From: Ardenticatenales bacterium
GTDB taxonomy: Bacteria > Chloroflexota > Anaerolineae > Promineifilales > Promineifilaceae
Direction of reading: 5' to 3'
Assembly: GCA_020634515.1 (NCBI GenBank)
Contig: JACKBL010000009.1
Coordinates: 124,001 to 188,000, forward strand
Length of the DNA stretch: 64,000 bases
Part shown: positions 61,689-64,000 of the stretch, one piece after another
Layout of the letters: each line of letters starts with the position of its first letter
How positions within the stretch are numbered: the first letter of the stretch is position 1
Made by a program: the position numbers and the translations under genes
Notes under the pieces: model-generated
The model's input: the letters and a program-made list of their open reading frames with translations, nothing else
Told to the model about the DNA's origin: nothing
The model's database searches: none

Positions 61689-62705
61689 TCAGCCTACAAG
61701 CGGGTTGGCAGTCACCACTTCCTGTAGAATCGATTGCTCTGTTTGCACAAAGCGGCGCGTGCCCGTGCGGGCGCGGATCAGCAGCGAATGAAGATGGGCC
61801 ACTTGACCGTGGAAGTCAACTTCATGCAGGAGATCGCTGCGGGTGATACCCGTGGCCGCCACGAACACATCGTCACCGCGCACCATTTCCGCAACTGACC
61901 AGATGCGCTTCCGCTCCAGGCCTGCTTCCACCAGGGCGTCCCTTTCGGCGCGGCTTTGCGGAGCCAGCCGGGCCAACATACCACCGTGCAGTGCCTTCAC
62001 GGCGCAAGCCGCCAAAATGGCTTCCGCCGCGCCACCGATCCCCATCAACACGTCAATGTTTGTGCCTACGGTGGCCGCCAGCAGCGCGGCTTCCGCGTCC
62101 GCCTGGCGCAGCCAGACACGCGCTCCCGTGGCGCGGATTTCCTCGATCAGGTCAGCGTGCCGCGGGCGGTCCAACACTACCACGTCCAGGTCGCGCACGG
62201 ACTTCCCTTTGACACGGGCGATCAAGGCCAACGTCCAGGCGGCGGGGGCGTCCATCACCTCGGGGACTAACGCCTCTGCCGCTTCGCGGTCAACGACAAT
62301 TTTATCGACATAGGCGGCGGGGTGAGGGGACCAGATAGTGTGACGTGGGGCAACAGCGATGGTTGAAATGGCACCCGGATAACCGCTGACAACCAGCTTT
62401 GTGCCATCAATGGGGTCTACGACGACGTCCAATGGCGGTCCGCTACCCGTGCCCACGTGGGAGCCGCTGTTGAGGGAAGAAAGCGTCCCCAGTCTTCCTT
62501 CTTCTCCAATGACAATGTGGCCGTCCATTTCCACTTCGTTAAGGGCGTGGATGGCAGCTTCCGCCGCCGCCCGGTGTGTATCCAGGTATTTGCCGGAGCC
62601 AACCCACCGACCGGCGGCGAGGGCGGCGGCTTCCGTGACGCGCAGCAGGTCCAGGCCGATGTTGCGGAAAAGAACTTGATTGGTGTCGAGTGTCTGGCTG
62701 TTCAT
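61689..62705 (-). CDS. glpX: Class II fructose-1,6-bisphosphatase
   Basis: 338 residues, complete. Metal/substrate motifs are present: IGEEGRL (near residue 67), VVDPIDGTKL (near residue 95) and GIGGAAEAIL in the second half. It cleaves phosphate from fructose-1,6-bisphosphate in gluconeogenesis (some also act on sedoheptulose-1,7-bisphosphate). It lies between a repeat island and a SulP-type transporter, no clear operon. The start is preceded by a CATCCTTCATCCCTCATCC-like microsatellite. Confidence 0.94.
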   Translation of the reverse strand: MNSQTLDTNQVLFRNIGLDLLRVTEAAALAAGRWVGSGKYLDTHRAAAEAAIHALNEVEMDGHIVIGEEGRLGTLSSLNSGSHVGTGSGPPLDVVVDPIDGTKLVVSGYPGAISTIAVAPRHTIWSPHPAAYVDKIVVDREAAEALVPEVMDAPAAWTLALIARVKGKSVRDLDVVVLDRPRHADLIEEIRATGARVWLRQADAEAALLAATVGTNIDVLMGIGGAAEAILAACAVKALHGGMLARLAPQSRAERDALVEAGLERKRIWSVAEMVRGDDVFVAATGITRSDLLHEVDFHGQVAHLHSLLIRARTGTRRFVQTEQSILQEVVTANPLVG

Positions 62706-62740
62706 CCTTCATCCCTCATCCTTCCGCCTTCATCCCTCAT
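62702..62740. repeat. Degenerate CATCCTT/CATCCCT microsatellite
   Basis: Five or so imperfect heptamers lie in the spacer before the glpX start. They resemble the 55.9-kb and 28.1-kb arrays but are less regular. Confidence 0.7.
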
Positions 62741-64000
62741 TCTTCGAAGTCGTCTATGGCTTCCAGCAGGCCGGCATTTTCCCAGGATAACATGCCGCCT
62801 TGTAGGATGGTGACGTTGGCGTATCCGTTTTGGCGCAGTTGGTAGGCAACGCGACGGCTGCGGCGGCCGGTACGACAAACAAAGACGATGGGGGTTTGTG
62901 CCGGCATTTCCACCCCCTCACGCAGCACCGTCACCAACGGCCGCGGTTGCGCTTCTGGAATATGTCCGCGACGATACTCGCGCGGCTCCCGCACATCAAT
63001 CACCACCGGGCGCGAACCAGACACCCCCCGCAGTTCCGCGTACAACGCCCGTGCTGATAGCTCGGGCACACTCCCCACCGGCACAACTGCTTCCAACTTC
63101 AGGTCCGGCGGGTAGGCATACTTGGGCAGATTCTGGCACTCGCGAAACGCGCGCGCGGGGCATTCATAGATACAAATGGCCGGGTCCAACACACGGTGGA
63201 ACAGATGGGAAATGGCCTCGTCTTCCGACAAAAAGTTGGACGGCCCCAGATAGACATCAAACCCAGAATGCGCCATGACCCGCAGTACCGCCTCATTGGC
63301 CCGCACCACAAACACGTCACCGCCCCGTTCCCTATACATGCGCACGATATTCTCCAGGGCGTGTATGCCGCTGAAATCGCACTGGTTGACGCTGTGCATA
63401 CGCAGGAGGAGGAACCGCTCTTCGGGGCAGTCGAGCAAGTGTTCCTGGATCACTTCCTCCACATGACTGACCGCGCCAAAATAGAGGTCCCCCTTGATTT
63501 CCAGCAGGCTCATTTGGGGGCAGCTATGCGCCGCGTGCGGCACAAAATGGCGGAAGTTGTCGTCCGGTAGTACGAAATAAACCTGGGGTAGACTGGTTTT
63601 GCGAATGTAGAGCGCAAAAGAGAGCAAAATACCCAGCAGCACGGCGAATTCGATGCGCAGGAAGAGCGTGCCCAGGATGGTGACGAGCATGATGAGGGCG
63701 TCGCTGCGCGTACTGAAAGCGATGCGGCGAATTTCCGCCCGATCAACCATGCGGTAGGCGGTGACGATGAGTACGCCCGCCAGCGCCGCCGTGGGTACGA
63801 ATGCGGTCAGCGGCGCGAGGAAGAAGAGGCCAACGAGGACAAAGAGGCCGGAAAACAGGGCGCTCACAGGCGTGCGCGCGCCTGCGCCGAAGTTGATGGC
63901 GGAGCGGGAGAAGGAGCCGGCGACCGGGTAGCCGGTGAAGAAGCCGGCAAAGAGGTTTGCCAGACCCTGGCCAACGAATTCCTGATTGCTGTCGAGCCGT
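62737..64000 (-). CDS. SulP-family sulfate permease fused to STAS and rhodanese domains (5' end outside window)
   Basis: The frame runs to the window edge, so the N-terminus is missing; a GTG at 63867 is not the start. Membrane helices (FLFGLF-like SGLFVLVGLFFLAPLT) are followed by a STAS domain (SLLEIKGDLYFGAV, SGIHALENI) and a C-terminal rhodanese domain with active cysteine in FVCRTGRRS. Upstream residues (GLANLFAGFFTGYPVAGSFSRSA) are typical of SulP. The protein would move sulfate or another anion and may link it to sulfane-sulfur chemistry; this fusion is uncommon but not unknown. The rhodanese active site is intact. Confidence 0.88.
   Translation of the reverse strand, partial: RLDSNQEFVGQGLANLFAGFFTGYPVAGSFSRSAINFGAGARTPVSALFSGLFVLVGLFFLAPLTAFVPTAALAGVLIVTAYRMVDRAEIRRIAFSTRSDALIMLVTILGTLFLRIEFAVLLGILLSFALYIRKTSLPQVYFVLPDDNFRHFVPHAAHSCPQMSLLEIKGDLYFGAVSHVEEVIQEHLLDCPEERFLLLRMHSVNQCDFSGIHALENIVRMYRERGGDVFVVRANEAVLRVMAHSGFDVYLGPSNFLSEDEAISHLFHRVLDPAICIYECPARAFRECQNLPKYAYPPDLKLEAVVPVGSVPELSARALYAELRGVSGSRPVVIDVREPREYRRGHIPEAQPRPLVTVLREGVEMPAQTPIVFVCRTGRRSRRVAYQLRQNGYANVTILQGGMLSWENAGLLEAIDDFEE

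Overview
The window looks like chromosomal DNA of an uncultivated filamentous-type Chloroflexota (Anaerolineae/Caldilineae grade). This is inferred from gene style: a BTAD/AAA/TPR giant regulator, double-length ThyX, caa3-type CtaG, DUF951, DUF2089 and SHOCT proteins, many GGAGG ribosome sites, and fairly high GC. No 16S gene or named marker fixes the taxon.

Layout. 1-10.3 kb: a truncated secreted HExxH protein, a 1551-residue SARP-like regulator on the opposite strand, and a lipoprotein whose C-terminal two thirds is a cholesterol-dependent cytolysin (thiol-activated cytolysin family). 10.4-16.4 kb: a conserved translation block read on the minus strand, tRNA-Thr, tRNA-Tyr, tRNA-Thr, tuf, rpmG, tRNA-Trp, secE, nusG, rplK, rplA, an L10 leader, rplJ, rplL and a strong terminator; rpoBC does not follow. 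16.8-29 kb: an ABC-F ATPase, lipoproteins, an extended SDR, tRNA-Arg, two unrecognised proteins, a PEBP lipoprotein, a LysM/M23 hydrolase, DUF192, an enoyl-CoA hydratase and CtaG. 29-34 kb: an MFS carrier, a HAD phosphatase, an acyl-CoA dehydrogenase and an acyl-CoA ligase (fatty-acid degradation flavour). 34.6-41.9 kb: a PRC-barrel protein, a cysteine-desulfurase-like enzyme, two SPFH proteins, SufE, ThyX and a DJ-1-like protein. 42-46.6 kb: a repeat-rich island with a tiny secreted-peptide gene and a split STAND NTPase/TPR pair. 46.8-55.7 kb: an envelope-stress-like cluster with four proteins sharing a short SHOCT-like helical module, a heterodimeric ABC-2 exporter, an MFS exporter and a DUF2089 regulator. 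55.9-64 kb: a BcsA-like glycosyltransferase, DUF951, a site-2 protease homologue, an HD hydrolase, a PD40 propeller protein, UspA, GlpX and a SulP-STAS-rhodanese transporter cut by the window edge.

Between the genes lie several families of short palindromic repeats (called A-D here), one nested inside another, heptamer/15-mer microsatellites at gene borders, and about 65 copies of the palindrome TGCCGGCA. At the TGCCGGCA sites examined, the local strand composition flips sharply from G-rich to C-rich, even in the middle of genes. That composition signature and the cytolysin are the two most striking observations. No CRISPR array, transposase, integrase or prophage gene was found.
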